The translations under genes and the position numbers were made by a program. From Pseudobutyrivibrio ruminis CF1b (GTDB lineage: Bacteria > Bacillota > Clostridia > Lachnospirales > Lachnospiraceae), in NCBI RefSeq assembly GCF_000424005.1, contig NZ_AUJB01000011.1, positions 1 to 64,000 on the forward strand: 64,000 bases of DNA, given 5' to 3'. How positions within the stretch are numbered: the stretch's first letter is position 1; each line of letters begins with the position of its first letter. Below, piece by piece: positions 8,654 to 17,824 of this stretch. The notes beneath the pieces were generated by a model. The model did not search any database and was not told the DNA's origin. It saw only the letters and a list, made by a program, of their open reading frames with translations.

Positions 8654-9737
8654 ATGCAGTAATAACTGTTGCAAGATATGAATGATTTGTAGCCAAATCG
8701 ATTATTTTTTTCTCTATGAGAGTTTTAACAATAGGTCTCAGTGGATAAGCTCGGTTTTGGCTTAATACAATGGCCTTATCACCGGTGCTCAGATTAACTG
8801 TGGAACCGTTTGGATATACATTTACAACAGATAAAAACGCCTTGAAATATTCCATATTGAATTTGTTGCTCATGGTGAACATAATTTCAATGGCCTGTGC
8901 AGGTGTTTTAGCTGCTTTATAAGAACGCTCTGTAACAAGTGCATCGTACACGTCCACTATAGAGATAATCTGGGCCATTTTGCCAATTTCATCACCCTTA
9001 AGCCCTCTTGGATAACCTGAGCCATCTATATTCTCGTGATGATTGAGGATACCCTTTCGCATTTCTTCTGTAATATTCTTTGAATCCATGAGTATATGAT
9101 AACCATGTACCGGATGCTTTTTCATGGTCATGAATTCTTCAGAAGTAAGTTTTGCAGGCTTATTGATTATCTCAGTGGGTATTCTTTCCTTGCCTATATC
9201 GTGAAGAAGACCAGCCACTGCAATATCTCTTACAAACTCCTTTGATTCACCTAATGCTTTGGCTACGATGGCTGCCATAGTACCTACATCTACTGAGTGT
9301 TTGTAAGTATATTCATCACAAACCTTAAGCTTTGAAAGATTTATACTTAATTCCTTGGCATCATCTATTATTTCACATACCTTGTGGCCAATTTCAGAAA
9401 CACCTGAAATAAGGCTGTCTGTATCCTCAAGGTTAGAGTAGAGGGTGTGAAGGGATTCAGCTACGAACTGTTTGAATGTTTCTTCAAACACAAGTGATGC
9501 ATCCTCCTCAGGAAGGAATTCATCATCCACTTCCTCTTCATATTCTTCTTCATCAAAACCTTCAAAGGAAACAACGGCGTGAATTTTGCCGCGATAGTGA
9601 GAAAGGGATTCAATCATCCCCTTATCCATTATTGTCATTTTAGGGCATAAGAGCGCCCCTGTACTTGTATATATGTCTGATTCTGTGATACATCCCATTG
9701 GAAGATCATAGATATATCCATAGATTTCTTTTGTCAT
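8652..9737 (-). CDS. HD-GYP domain protein, probable cyclic di-GMP phosphodiesterase
   Basis: The 361-residue protein has an N-terminal region of about 120 residues with an acidic stretch. An HD-GYP domain follows, with HSVDV, LLHDIGK and HHENIDGSGYP motifs, which together supply the metal ligands and the GYP signature. Such enzymes hydrolyse cyclic di-GMP. The start chosen is the ATG at 9737, preceded by AGGGG at good spacing. An upstream in-frame ATG at 9788 falls inside the promoter (9780-9808) and so cannot be used. The gene is divergent from the glycosyltransferase. C-di-GMP control of surface polysaccharide or pili would be plausible, but nothing here shows it. Confidence 0.88.
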   Translation of the reverse strand: MTKEIYGYIYDLPMGCITESDIYTSTGALLCPKMTIMDKGMIESLSHYRGKIHAVVSFEGFDEEEYEEEVDDEFLPEEDASLVFEETFKQFVAESLHTLYSNLEDTDSLISGVSEIGHKVCEIIDDAKELSINLSKLKVCDEYTYKHSVDVGTMAAIVAKALGESKEFVRDIAVAGLLHDIGKERIPTEIINKPAKLTSEEFMTMKKHPVHGYHILMDSKNITEEMRKGILNHHENIDGSGYPRGLKGDEIGKMAQIISIVDVYDALVTERSYKAAKTPAQAIEIMFTMSNKFNMEYFKAFLSVVNVYPNGSTVNLSTGDKAIVLSQNRAYPLRPIVKTLIEKKIIDLATNHSYLATVITA

Positions 9738-9779
9738 TCTCATTTCCCCTGATATTTCATTTATCATGCACGAAAAGTT

Positions 9780-9808
9780 ATTATACACAGATATAATTGA
9801 AATTGCAA
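9780..9808 (-). promoter_or_regulatory. Sigma-A-type promoter for the HD-GYP gene
   Basis: On the minus strand TTGCAA (9803-9808) lies 17 bp from a perfect TATAAT (9780-9785). It sits about 40 bp ahead of the start codon at 9737 and settles the choice of start. Confidence 0.75.
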
Positions 9809-9839
9809 TCTATAATATAACAAAAAGAGGGGCGCAATG

Positions 9840-9868
9840 TTGAATATAAATATATATTTTGTTAAAAT
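9840..9868 (+). promoter_or_regulatory. Promoter for the glycosyltransferase gene
   Basis: TTGAAT (9840-9845), a 17-bp spacer and TAAAAT (9863-9868) form a plausible sigma-A promoter, divergent from the HD-GYP promoter. Confidence 0.6.
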
Positions 9869-9908
9869 AAATTGGTTTTATTTTTATGCCAATAGGAGAT
9901 AAATAATT

Positions 9909-10925
9909 ATGAAATTACTATCATTTGCTGTACCTTGCTATAATTCGGCAGCATATATGGAACATTGTGTTCAGACACTTCTTCATGGTGGAGAAGATGT
10001 AGAGATTATAATTGTAGATGACGGCAGCCAGAAGGATAATACCGGAGAGATAGCAGACCGTCTTGCGGCAGAGCATCCTACTATCGTAAAGGCTGTTCAT
10101 CAGGAAAATGGTGGCCATGGTCAGGCTGTAAACACTGGTCTTAAGAATGCTACAGGTCTTTTCTTTAAGGTAGTAGATTCTGATGATTGGGTTGATTTAG
10201 AAGCTTATGATAAGGTGTTAAAGGTCCTTAGACAGTCAATTGAAAATGGCAAGAACCTGGACATGCTTATTTCTAATTTTGTATATGACAAAGAAGGCGC
10301 CAGCCACAAGAAGGTTATGTCTTATTCGAACCTTCCTAAGAATAAGTATTTTACATGGGACGAGACAGGTCACTTCAGAAAGGGCCAGTATATTCTCATG
10401 CATTCAGTTATTTACCGTACAAAGCTTTTGAGAGATTGTGGAATGGAGCTTCCAAAGCACACATTCTATGTGGATAATCTCTATGTTTATTATCCACTTC
10501 CATATGTAAAGACAATGTACTACCTTGATGTAGATTTCTATCGTTACTTCATTGGAAGAGATGACCAGTCAGTAAATGAAAAGGTTATGATTTCCCGTAT
10601 CGATCAGCAGATCAGAGTTAACAAGCTTATGCTTGAGGCTTATGATTACAAGAATATTAATAATTCACATGTTAAAAAGTACATGTTCAATTATCTGGAG
10701 ATGATTACTGTTATTTCCACAGTACTTCTTATGAAGAGTGGCACAAAGGAACATCAGCAGAAGAGACATGATTTATGGAAATACATTAAGTCTTACGATT
10801 ATTATCTCTATCGTAAGCTTCGCTATGGTTTTATGTGTGCTACTACTAACTTGCCAGGCCATGGTGGAAGAGCCATTTCCATCACAGCATACAAGATTGC
10901 ACAGCGTGTAGTAGGATTTAATTAA
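9909..10925 (+). CDS. Family 2 glycosyltransferase
   Basis: The 338-residue cytoplasmic protein has a GT-A fold at its N-terminus. IIVDDGS (about 35-41) and a DSDD metal/nucleotide-sugar motif (about 92-95) mark GT2 enzymes that transfer sugars to surface glycans. No membrane segment is evident. The C-terminal 150 residues are rich in Tyr and Lys and are typical of GT2 proteins acting on capsule or teichoic-acid-like polymers. AGGAG precedes the ATG. It is a single-gene unit between its own promoter and a terminator at 10991. The substrate cannot be told. Confidence 0.88.
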   Translation: MKLLSFAVPCYNSAAYMEHCVQTLLHGGEDVEIIIVDDGSQKDNTGEIADRLAAEHPTIVKAVHQENGGHGQAVNTGLKNATGLFFKVVDSDDWVDLEAYDKVLKVLRQSIENGKNLDMLISNFVYDKEGASHKKVMSYSNLPKNKYFTWDETGHFRKGQYILMHSVIYRTKLLRDCGMELPKHTFYVDNLYVYYPLPYVKTMYYLDVDFYRYFIGRDDQSVNEKVMISRIDQQIRVNKLMLEAYDYKNINNSHVKKYMFNYLEMITVISTVLLMKSGTKEHQQKRHDLWKYIKSYDYYLYRKLRYGFMCATTNLPGHGGRAISITAYKIAQRVVGFN

Positions 10926-10990
10926 CCATTAGGACAATTCGATTCCATGGTTATATAAAAATAGTCATAATAATATATCGGATAACTTGT

Positions 10991-11024
10991 AATACTCAGA
11001 CAACTGCTCTGGGTATTATTTTTT
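10991..11024 (+). terminator. Terminator after the glycosyltransferase
   Basis: AATACTCAGA (10991-11000) pairs with TCTGGGTATT (11008-11017), followed by six T residues. The T run merges into the first TTGCCA box of the next promoter. Confidence 0.8.
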
Positions 11025-11083
11025 GCCAAAAAATAGTTTTATTTGCCATACCTCTATCTTTCGATTCATAAGTGATTTAGCAT
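11023..11083 (+). promoter_or_regulatory. Paired TTGCCA boxes, surface unit I promoter
   Basis: TTGCCA occurs at 11023-11028 and 11043-11048, a 20-bp step. A weak -10 (TAGCAT, 11078-11083) lies 35 bp after the start of the second box, and there is no good -35. The 20 bp around the first box are identical to the corresponding site before unit II (17664-17683). The arrangement suggests an activator-dependent promoter of LytTR type. Confidence 0.55.
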
Positions 11084-11169
11084 AACATTTGGGGGCATGC
11101 ATATGTCTTTCGTTTTTTATTGTAATTCACATTTATTGTGAGGGGTTTTACGTTAGAGGGAGTGAGGCA

Positions 11170-14100
11170 ATGAGGAATTTTTACAAAGGTAGACTATTAT
11201 CCCTGGTGTTAGTTTTTATGCTGGTTATGGCATCTTCTATTGGCGTGTACGCTGATGGTGATGGTACTGATTTGCCACCAGTAATTACTGAGGAGAATGA
11301 AAATGCTCCACAGAATGATAATCCTACGCAAGGGGAACCTGGCGTAGGACAGAAAATTGATGGTCAATCAGATGATGGTCAGCAGAATAATGAAAATGAC
11401 GGAAAGAAAGACGATCAGCCTGCAGGAGAAGGGGCTGATGGAAATTCTGGTGGAAATGATGCCGGGCAGCCTGCAGAAGGAACTGGTGGAAGTTCTGACG
11501 GACAGGATCCGGGAGATGAGACCGGCAAGAAAATAGAGGACGAAGGTGTGCCAACAAGTGGCGACACACCTACAGAGAAGCCTGAAAGAGATCCTGAAGA
11601 ACATAATAAGGATTTAGAAAGTCCTTATGAGGAAGATGGAATAACATTAAGAGATGGATTTTATGAAGGTTGGATGTCTAACTGGGATGGTACTCATTAT
11701 AGAGTTATCTATAAAAACGATAACAAGGAGTATCACTATGATTTAGGACAGGCCCCTGTAAAATGTACTAATTTCGATGAATCTGGAATAGTATGTCTTG
11801 ACTGTGGCTATAAAAGAGAACTTGAAAACCTTGAAGAAGAAACAAAGACTGTAGATATACAGGCTGACTGTGAGGGTTTTTTGGCTTCAGCTCAGGTTCC
11901 AGAGGATGCTTTTGGTGAAGGTATAGACGTTTCAAAAGTAAAGTTTTCAGCAAAGATCATCACACTTGATGGTGCTGAAGATGCTGTCAAATCAGCCTAT
12001 GGTATCAGTGGCGTAGATAAATATGTAGTACTTGATTTAGAGTTTACATATGAAGGCACTGTTATCAAACCAAACAAAGCTGTAAAGATTGGTATAGCTG
12101 ATTTGGAATTTGCTCCAGAGAAGATAGCTCATTTCGATGAGAATAATAACGCTTCTGATGTTTCCTTTGGAATAACAGAAGACGGAATCATTTATTTTAG
12201 TTCATCTGAGTTTTCTCCATATATGTTCTTTACTGTTTTAAGTGAAGAATTGGAACCAACAGATAACGTGCTTTATGATGATGAATATGGTAAGGGCACT
12301 ACACCAAACAATAAGCATTTTACTGGAGAACGTACAGCCACTGAATTATTTAGTCCTGACAGATACGCTGTAAGACTTTATAACTATAATTCGGGTAATG
12401 GTATTGCTCTAATTGCGCCTAAAACTGAGAACAGATTCTTTGTTTATGGTGGAGAAAATAGCCCGAATTTTGATTTTGAATTTGAAGCTCCGGAAAATTA
12501 CTATATAGCAGCTGTTTACCAGGCTAATGCTGAAACACAGGAAGTATATAAAACTTTCCCTGCAACAGAAAAGTATCAGCAGAAAGTATCATTATCTCTT
12601 GAATTAAATAGAATGGGAGAAGGTGAAAAGCCTGTAGTAAATGATATTGTAGTTTCAATCACGGCTATTCCTGTTGAGTGGGCTGAAGATGAAAGCACCA
12701 CCACAGTAGCAGGGGCTACATTTGTAAATTATAGAAATTTTGCGGATAACTTAGGAAGCAACTTTATCTTTAATGGTGGACACGGCGGTGGCAGCAATGA
12801 ATGCTATCCAGTACAGGTTTATCAGGGATTAGCCAACGAAAAACTAGTTGATGGTGTGTTCTCTGTTAAGAATGGAAATGGAAATGTGCCATTCCCTAAA
12901 GCATCTGAATACGATAAGGATGATTCTAAATACAGTTATATAAGTGAATATATACCTGACGCAAAGGTAAAGTTTAAAAAGGACACCGATGGCTATTGGA
13001 CTATGGACAGTAGCCTAGATCGATATGAATTAAATAGTGAAAATGAATTAGTTCCTGTTGGCGGTGAAAAGCAGTTTAGACCATTTGGTCAGGACGATCA
13101 TTTTGGTATGATGTTGCCTATTAATTTCTCAATTAATAGTGACGGTCTTTCAAATGGAAAGGATACTATTTTCAAGTTCTCAGGTGATGATGATGTATTC
13201 GTTTACATCGATGACACCCTTGTTTTAGATTTGGGTGGTATCCATGATGCTATTAAGGGACAGATTAATTTTACAACAGGTGAAATCCTCATTCAGGGTG
13301 ATTGTGCTAGTAAATTATCATCATCTATAAATGGAACTGTTTATCAGAACATTAGCTTAGGTGATCAAAATATTTACAAAACTCTATATGACAGTGACGT
13401 TAGAACTGGTATCAGGAATTTGAGCACTGGTGAGCACGTACTTACAGTTGTTTATTTTGAAAGAGGTGCGTTTCTTTCGAATTGCAGAATTAGTTACAAC
13501 TTCAATAAGGATGAGCCAGTAGATATCGAGTTTGAAGGTTTAAAGGTTAAGTCGGACATGTCTCCACTTGCAGGAGCAGAGTTTAGACTTTACAAGGATG
13601 AAAAGTGTGAAAAGCCTGTTGAGGGTAAGGTGGCTACTTCTGATTCAAACGGTACCATCAAGTTTAAAGGCTTATCACTTGGAGTATTTACAAGTAGCGT
13701 GCATGAGTTGCCTCCAAAGTACTTCTATTTGAAGGAGACAAAGGCACCAGATGGATACATATTGCCAGAGAATGCTGTCTGGGAACTTAAAGTAATAGCA
13801 AAGGCAGATGGCACCACTAATAAGACTCTTAAGGCAGTTACAGATGACGCAAAGAAGGTTTCAGTAAAAACAAGTTCTGACAGCCAAAACGTAAAAGCCA
13901 TTAAGAATCTCAAACCTGGAAAGCTGAAAATCTCTAAGAAGTTGTCAAGCTACTATAAGACAGGCGGCACAGCTACATTTACCTTTGAGGTTTATTACAA
14001 GATTGGTGACAAGGAATACAGCGATGTATATCCTATATCATTTGATAACCCAGGAACAAAGGTGGTTGTGGATGAGATAGTTATTCCAGCAGGAGTTGAA

Positions 14101-14352
14101 GTAGAGGTTATCGAAAACCATACTGGTGGTGGCTATGATCTTGTAAGAGCCGAGTTAAATGGTGAAGGAACTGTTAGAGAAGATAAATCAGTACTGTTAA
14201 CTATAGAGGAAGATAAAACAGCAGAAGTTAAGTTTACCAACAAATATAATTATAAAGATATTTATGGAAGCATAAGTATCACAAATGTATTTGATAAGGT
14301 TACCAAAATTCTGGACCGATTGATTGAAGTAGTAGAGGAGGTACAGCGATAA
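11170..14352 (+). CDS. Secreted fibro-slime/SpaA surface protein without sorting signal (unit I)
   Basis: The 1060-residue protein begins with a signal peptide ending near VYA. A Gly/Asp/Asn-rich linker runs from about 30 to 160. A Cys-X2-Cys type motif lies near 197-215 and is shared with the VWA adhesin at 25853. A fibro-slime domain covers about 515-700 (FGMMLPINF, SGDDDVFVYID). A SpaA-like domain with the E-box ETKAPDGY lies near 783-877, and a DUF5979-like beta domain near 915-1027. Unlike its paralogue at 17825 it has no LPxTG or membrane tail; the end resembles that of the 31241 protein. The ATG at 11170 follows GGGAG, and an upstream in-frame ATG at 11089 lacks support. It probably forms or binds an extracellular structure. 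Confidence 0.75.
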   Translation: MRNFYKGRLLSLVLVFMLVMASSIGVYADGDGTDLPPVITEENENAPQNDNPTQGEPGVGQKIDGQSDDGQQNNENDGKKDDQPAGEGADGNSGGNDAGQPAEGTGGSSDGQDPGDETGKKIEDEGVPTSGDTPTEKPERDPEEHNKDLESPYEEDGITLRDGFYEGWMSNWDGTHYRVIYKNDNKEYHYDLGQAPVKCTNFDESGIVCLDCGYKRELENLEEETKTVDIQADCEGFLASAQVPEDAFGEGIDVSKVKFSAKIITLDGAEDAVKSAYGISGVDKYVVLDLEFTYEGTVIKPNKAVKIGIADLEFAPEKIAHFDENNNASDVSFGITEDGIIYFSSSEFSPYMFFTVLSEELEPTDNVLYDDEYGKGTTPNNKHFTGERTATELFSPDRYAVRLYNYNSGNGIALIAPKTENRFFVYGGENSPNFDFEFEAPENYYIAAVYQANAETQEVYKTFPATEKYQQKVSLSLELNRMGEGEKPVVNDIVVSITAIPVEWAEDESTTTVAGATFVNYRNFADNLGSNFIFNGGHGGGSNECYPVQVYQGLANEKLVDGVFSVKNGNGNVPFPKASEYDKDDSKYSYISEYIPDAKVKFKKDTDGYWTMDSSLDRYELNSENELVPVGGEKQFRPFGQDDHFGMMLPINFSINSDGLSNGKDTIFKFSGDDDVFVYIDDTLVLDLGGIHDAIKGQINFTTGEILIQGDCASKLSSSINGTVYQNISLGDQNIYKTLYDSDVRTGIRNLSTGEHVLTVVYFERGAFLSNCRISYNFNKDEPVDIEFEGLKVKSDMSPLAGAEFRLYKDEKCEKPVEGKVATSDSNGTIKFKGLSLGVFTSSVHELPPKYFYLKETKAPDGYILPENAVWELKVIAKADGTTNKTLKAVTDDAKKVSVKTSSDSQNVKAIKNLKPGKLKISKKLSSYYKTGGTATFTFEVYYKIGDKEYSDVYPISFDNPGTKVVVDEIVIPAGVEVEVIENHTGGGYDLVRAELNGEGTVREDKSVLLTIEEDKTAEVKFTNKYNYKDIYGSISITNVFDKVTKILDRLIEVVEEVQR

Positions 14353-14879
14353 TGAGTAAGAAGAAAACATTATTAATTGCCGCTGCACTTCTGATGCTGA
14401 GCGTAGTGGCAGTAAAGCCAGCGATGGCCTATTTGACAGATACACATTCTACAAATGGTGGAGCCGCAGTTTATCTTGAGGACAGAAGAATAGAGATTAT
14501 TCCAAAGGAGCGTATTGAAGAGAATACTAAAGTTATCTCAGTTGAAAATACTGGTGATCTTCCAGTGTTTGTAAGAGTAAAAGTAATTGCTGGAAGAACA
14601 CATCTTTTGGAACTTGATACTGAGAAGTCAGATTCCGGATGGAGCTATAACGAAGATGATGGCTATTACTATTACAGCGATATTTTGGAAGTTGAGAAAA
14701 CCTCAAAGGATTTATATGTAAAGATAGCTCCAGGTAATTCAGCAGAAGAAAAGTTTAATGTAATAGTAGTTGCTGAAGCAGCCAGACCTTTATCTGACGG
14801 AAGCGCTGGAGATTGGGAAGGCAAGATAGCTCAGGAAACTAATACATATGATCCAGCACAGAATGAAGGAGGTAATTAA
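14352..14879 (+). CDS. SipW-class secreted protein (TasA/camelysin-like), unit I
   Basis: The 175-residue protein has a signal sequence ending in AMAYLTDT, the form typical of substrates of SipW-type signal peptidases (compare TasA, camelysin). The mature part is a beta-rich domain with NTGDLPVFVRVKV and a Tyr-rich GYYYYSD stretch. Its paralogue at 32289 keeps both (HYPIFVRAM, DYYYYTK). The start codon overlaps the preceding stop as TAATG, so the genes are translationally coupled. By analogy with TasA it may be a fibre subunit or an assembly partner. The exact role is not known. Confidence 0.6.
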   Translation: MSKKKTLLIAAALLMLSVVAVKPAMAYLTDTHSTNGGAAVYLEDRRIEIIPKERIEENTKVISVENTGDLPVFVRVKVIAGRTHLLELDTEKSDSGWSYNEDDGYYYYSDILEVEKTSKDLYVKIAPGNSAEEKFNVIVVAEAARPLSDGSAGDWEGKIAQETNTYDPAQNEGGN

Positions 14880-14881
14880 TT

Positions 14882-15655
14882 ATGAAGATTAATTTAAAGA
14901 ATCCTTTATTCATATTTGGTGTAGGTGCACTGCTTGTGGCAGGTAGTTTCCTTGGTGCTACAAATGCAGCAGGTACTCCAACAAGGGAAAAGGTTGAGTT
15001 TAAGACAGTTCAGATTGGGGTTGAACTACAAGAGGATATAAGCACTGATTCAGAAGAATCTAATTACGTGAAAGTAGATGGAGATGGAGCGCTGGCGCTG
15101 AAGTCCCTGGATGCAGTTAAAGATGGTTCAGAGATTATGGAGCCTGGCAATCAATATCCAGAGCGAGTTCGTGTACTTAATAACTCACCTACTGAAGGAG
15201 AAGCTCCAGAGTATGTTCGAGTGGTAGTAAGAAAGTACTGGATAGATGATTCGGGAAACAAAGACACACGAATAGATCCATCAGTTATTCAATTGCTGGC
15301 TACAGATGATTGGGGTGCGGTAGCATCGCCATCAGGAGAAGAAGTTATTTACTATTGCAAGAAACCTATTAACAAAGGTGAAAGCAGTCAGGTAATAGAG
15401 TCAGTTTCATTTGAAAAAGATATTGAGAAATATTTGTATTTAATGAAGGCAACACAGACAACCACAAGGACTGATACAGAAGAGGGTATTATCATCGAAA
15501 GCTTCAGAACCTATGGCGGTCAGAAGTTTGTTGTTGAAATGAAAGTAGATGCCGTTCAGGCTCACGGAGCAGAACAGGCAATGCTTGGAGCCTGGGGTGT
15601 CAATGCCAAGTTCGAAGGAGACATCCTTAAATCTATTGATGGGGAGACCTTATAG
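14882..15655 (+). CDS. Secreted GATxAA-signal protein, unit I
   Basis: The 257-residue protein has a short hydrophobic signal segment ending in LGATNAA, followed by VEFKTVQIGVEL. The pattern is shared with the 32816 protein (VGATRAA, VNFKTATFDVEI). Both contain EYVRVVVRKYW-like strands and end with an A-I/M-x-AWG motif. The family resembles small secreted beta proteins common in Lachnospiraceae SipW clusters. There is no membrane tail. It starts 2 bp after the previous gene, behind GGAGG, and probably assembles with its operon neighbours outside the cell. Function is unassigned. Confidence 0.55.
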   Translation: MKINLKNPLFIFGVGALLVAGSFLGATNAAGTPTREKVEFKTVQIGVELQEDISTDSEESNYVKVDGDGALALKSLDAVKDGSEIMEPGNQYPERVRVLNNSPTEGEAPEYVRVVVRKYWIDDSGNKDTRIDPSVIQLLATDDWGAVASPSGEEVIYYCKKPINKGESSQVIESVSFEKDIEKYLYLMKATQTTTRTDTEEGIIIESFRTYGGQKFVVEMKVDAVQAHGAEQAMLGAWGVNAKFEGDILKSIDGETL

Positions 15656-15669
15656 GAGGAGAGCAGAAT

Positions 15670-16527
15670 ATGAAAAAAACAATATTTAATATAGTTCTTG
15701 CTCTTACTCTTGTAACCGCAGGAATCTCAGGTCTGAAACTTAATGCAAATGCAGAGACTATTCCAAGGGGATGGACAGTTACTTATACAGGAATGGATGA
15801 AGATAAGAATCCTGTATTTACTTCTACCTATAGCTCAGATTATAGGGAGATAGATAATGCTATGCCTGGTGATACGATTGAATACACCATCACTTATGTA
15901 AATGCCACTGATGAAGAGGCAGACTTTTACATGAATGCCAATGTACTTGATTCATTAGAAGATAGTAACAGCGGCGGAGCATATTCTTATAGAATCACTA
16001 ATAATGATAAGGATTTATTCAATAGCAATACTGTAGGTGGAGATGGTGCAGCAGTTGTTGGTCTTAAGCAGGTTAGTGGAAATAGTGGATTGTATTTTTC
16101 ACTTGGAACAGTTGGAAAGAAATCTGCAACAACTCATTCCGGAAAAGTTAAGGTCTTAATTCAGTTAGATGGTGATTCACAGCTTAACAGCTATGGAAAC
16201 AAGGATGCGTCACTTGAATTCTTCTTTAAGGCTGAACCTACATCTTCAGCTGTAGAGAAGAGAACTACCACAATTGTTAAGCAACAAGAAATGTCAAAGG
16301 AGGTTTCAGTTAGCCAACAGAAGTCAATAGTTAAGCAGATAGTAAAGACACTGGATAACGGCACAGAGATAGTTGAGATTGACGATGACAATGTGCCTCT
16401 TGCTGGTCCAGCTACAGGAGATTCTATTTTACCTTCAGCAATCTGCAGCGTGATGTTTGCCCTTGGTATGTGTCTGATCTTCTATTCTGTTGCAATCAGT
16501 ATTAATAAGAAAAGGAGGGAAGCCTAA
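15670..16527 (+). CDS. Surface protein with GPATGD sorting signal, unit I
   Basis: The 285-residue protein has a signal peptide ending near NANA. A beta-rich domain contains MPGDTIEYTITYVN and DADFYMN-like motifs. A Gln/Lys/Val-rich linker follows (about 200-235). The tail is PLAG, GPATGD near residue 246, a hydrophobic segment and a basic end. This resembles sorting signals used by class B sortases rather than LPxTG. Paralogue: 33556. Its anchor is probably attached by the signal peptidase-sortase fusion encoded at 35437, since unit I has no sortase of its own. That link is inferred. Confidence 0.65.
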   Translation: MKKTIFNIVLALTLVTAGISGLKLNANAETIPRGWTVTYTGMDEDKNPVFTSTYSSDYREIDNAMPGDTIEYTITYVNATDEEADFYMNANVLDSLEDSNSGGAYSYRITNNDKDLFNSNTVGGDGAAVVGLKQVSGNSGLYFSLGTVGKKSATTHSGKVKVLIQLDGDSQLNSYGNKDASLEFFFKAEPTSSAVEKRTTTIVKQQEMSKEVSVSQQKSIVKQIVKTLDNGTEIVEIDDDNVPLAGPATGDSILPSAICSVMFALGMCLIFYSVAISINKKRREA

Positions 16528-16528
16528 G

Positions 16529-17611
16529 ATGAAAGTAACAAAAAGATTATTAGGCTTCTGCCTGACAATTTTCCTTGTGATACCATTATCATTTGCCAGC
16601 TATACGGTGGTAAATGCATCTGGGTATGTGGTTAACATTTCATTGGGAAATAACCAGTTTGCCGAGTTTAACTCATCTGCTGCATCCATTGGTAATGTTT
16701 CAGCTGATGGACGTAAGCTCACACTGAAAAATGCAGCAACTGTATCTGAGATAGAATCGGCTATTACTATTAAGCCTGATCCTTCACATAATAATGAAGA
16801 GAAATATGTTTTTGATGGTCTCAGGGTTAGTGGCAACGATGATAAGTATACTGGCACTACCATTCCTGTGGACTGCGACCAGACATATGTGGTTGCATAT
16901 AAGATATGTAAAATAGTTCCATATACCGTTGAGTACAGATTAAAGACTTCAACTGGTAACACAATGGATAAGGAAGTGGCCGGAGCAAAAGCTTCTGATA
17001 CTTTGTACGGCGCAGTTAATGAAAAGGTAACCGTTCCTGCTCAGGAGATAGAAGGATATGTTCCAGATGCTAATTCCAAGTATTTTGTTTTGGCAGATTC
17101 TGATACAGATAATAAAGTAATTTTCACTTATTCTCGACTTGAAGAGAAGATTACATATCAGGAGATTACTAACACCAAGTATATTTATGGAAATCCTACC
17201 TATACATATACATATGATTATGTAGATGATGGAACTACTGTGAGAGAAAGTACTACACCAGGTCGTACTGTTGTAAGTAACCGTAGAGAAGGCGGTCAGA
17301 CTACCATTGCAGGCACTGTAGGAAATGGAACTGGCGAAGCTGGCGGTGCAGCAGGTGGTGCGACAAATGGTGAAGGTGGTGGTGACGCTGATATAACCAC
17401 AATTGGTGATGGAGAAACACCACTTGCTGGAGAAGGTGAAACTGGTACATCTATTCCAGACCCAGAACCTCCAAAGCGAGTTGACCCTAATAAAAAGGGC
17501 GGAATATCCCTTATCAGCAGAGTAGTTGTTACGGTTACAGTTATTACACTGATAACACTTGTAATAATTACGATTGTCACTTACATAGTGCGTAGAAGAA
17601 ATTATAAATAG
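16529..17611 (+). CDS. Membrane-anchored MucBP-like surface protein, unit I
   Basis: The 360-residue protein has a signal peptide and a beta domain. A MucBP-like module lies near 140-205 (YTVEYRLK, VPAQEIEGYVP). A Tyr/Thr-rich stretch and a Gly/Ala-rich linker (about 265-310) follow. The end is PLAGEGETGT, a proline-rich spacer, a membrane segment and an RRR tail. The distance between the ETGT and the membrane segment is too long for a standard sorting signal, so it may simply stay in the membrane as a base. The ATG at 16529 lies one base after the previous stop, behind AGGAGGG. An upstream in-frame ATG at 16490 would overlap the previous gene. Paralogue: 34375. Confidence 0.6.
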   Translation: MKVTKRLLGFCLTIFLVIPLSFASYTVVNASGYVVNISLGNNQFAEFNSSAASIGNVSADGRKLTLKNAATVSEIESAITIKPDPSHNNEEKYVFDGLRVSGNDDKYTGTTIPVDCDQTYVVAYKICKIVPYTVEYRLKTSTGNTMDKEVAGAKASDTLYGAVNEKVTVPAQEIEGYVPDANSKYFVLADSDTDNKVIFTYSRLEEKITYQEITNTKYIYGNPTYTYTYDYVDDGTTVRESTTPGRTVVSNRREGGQTTIAGTVGNGTGEAGGAAGGATNGEGGGDADITTIGDGETPLAGEGETGTSIPDPEPPKRVDPNKKGGISLISRVVVTVTVITLITLVIITIVTYIVRRRNYK

Positions 17612-17640
17612 TTATAAATTGAAAATTGCATGATTTTAAT

Positions 17641-17672
17641 AACCTAGTCCACATGGGGCTAGGTTATTTTTT
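17641..17672 (+). terminator. Terminator closing surface unit I
   Basis: AACCTAG (17641-17647) pairs with CTAGGTT (17659-17665), followed by a T run that runs straight into the TTGCCA box of the next promoter, as at 10991. Confidence 0.82.
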
Positions 17673-17730
17673 GCCAAAAAATAATAGATGTTGCCACAAG
17701 CTTTCATTTATGAATTAAAAAGCATATTAT
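17671..17730 (+). promoter_or_regulatory. Paired TTGCCA boxes and -10, surface unit II promoter
   Basis: TTGCCA at 17671-17676 and 17691-17696 are 20 bp apart. A -10 hexamer TATTAT (17725-17730) begins 34 bp after the second box. A -35 is not convincing. This matches the layout at 25687, with the same 34-bp step. Confidence 0.6.
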
Positions 17731-17824
17731 ACATCTCGGACACAAAAAGGACACAAAATTGATACCATTTATTCACATTTTGAATCCTTCAGTTCGCAAG
17801 TTATATTAAGGAGTTTTGAAATTA

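Noticed and set aside
9738-9788. Longer HD-GYP start at 9788
   Set aside because: The codon lies within the -10/-35 region, upstream of any transcript start.
16600-16962. 120-residue minus-strand open frame
   Set aside because: It is antisense to the MucBP-like gene, without a ribosome site or promoter.
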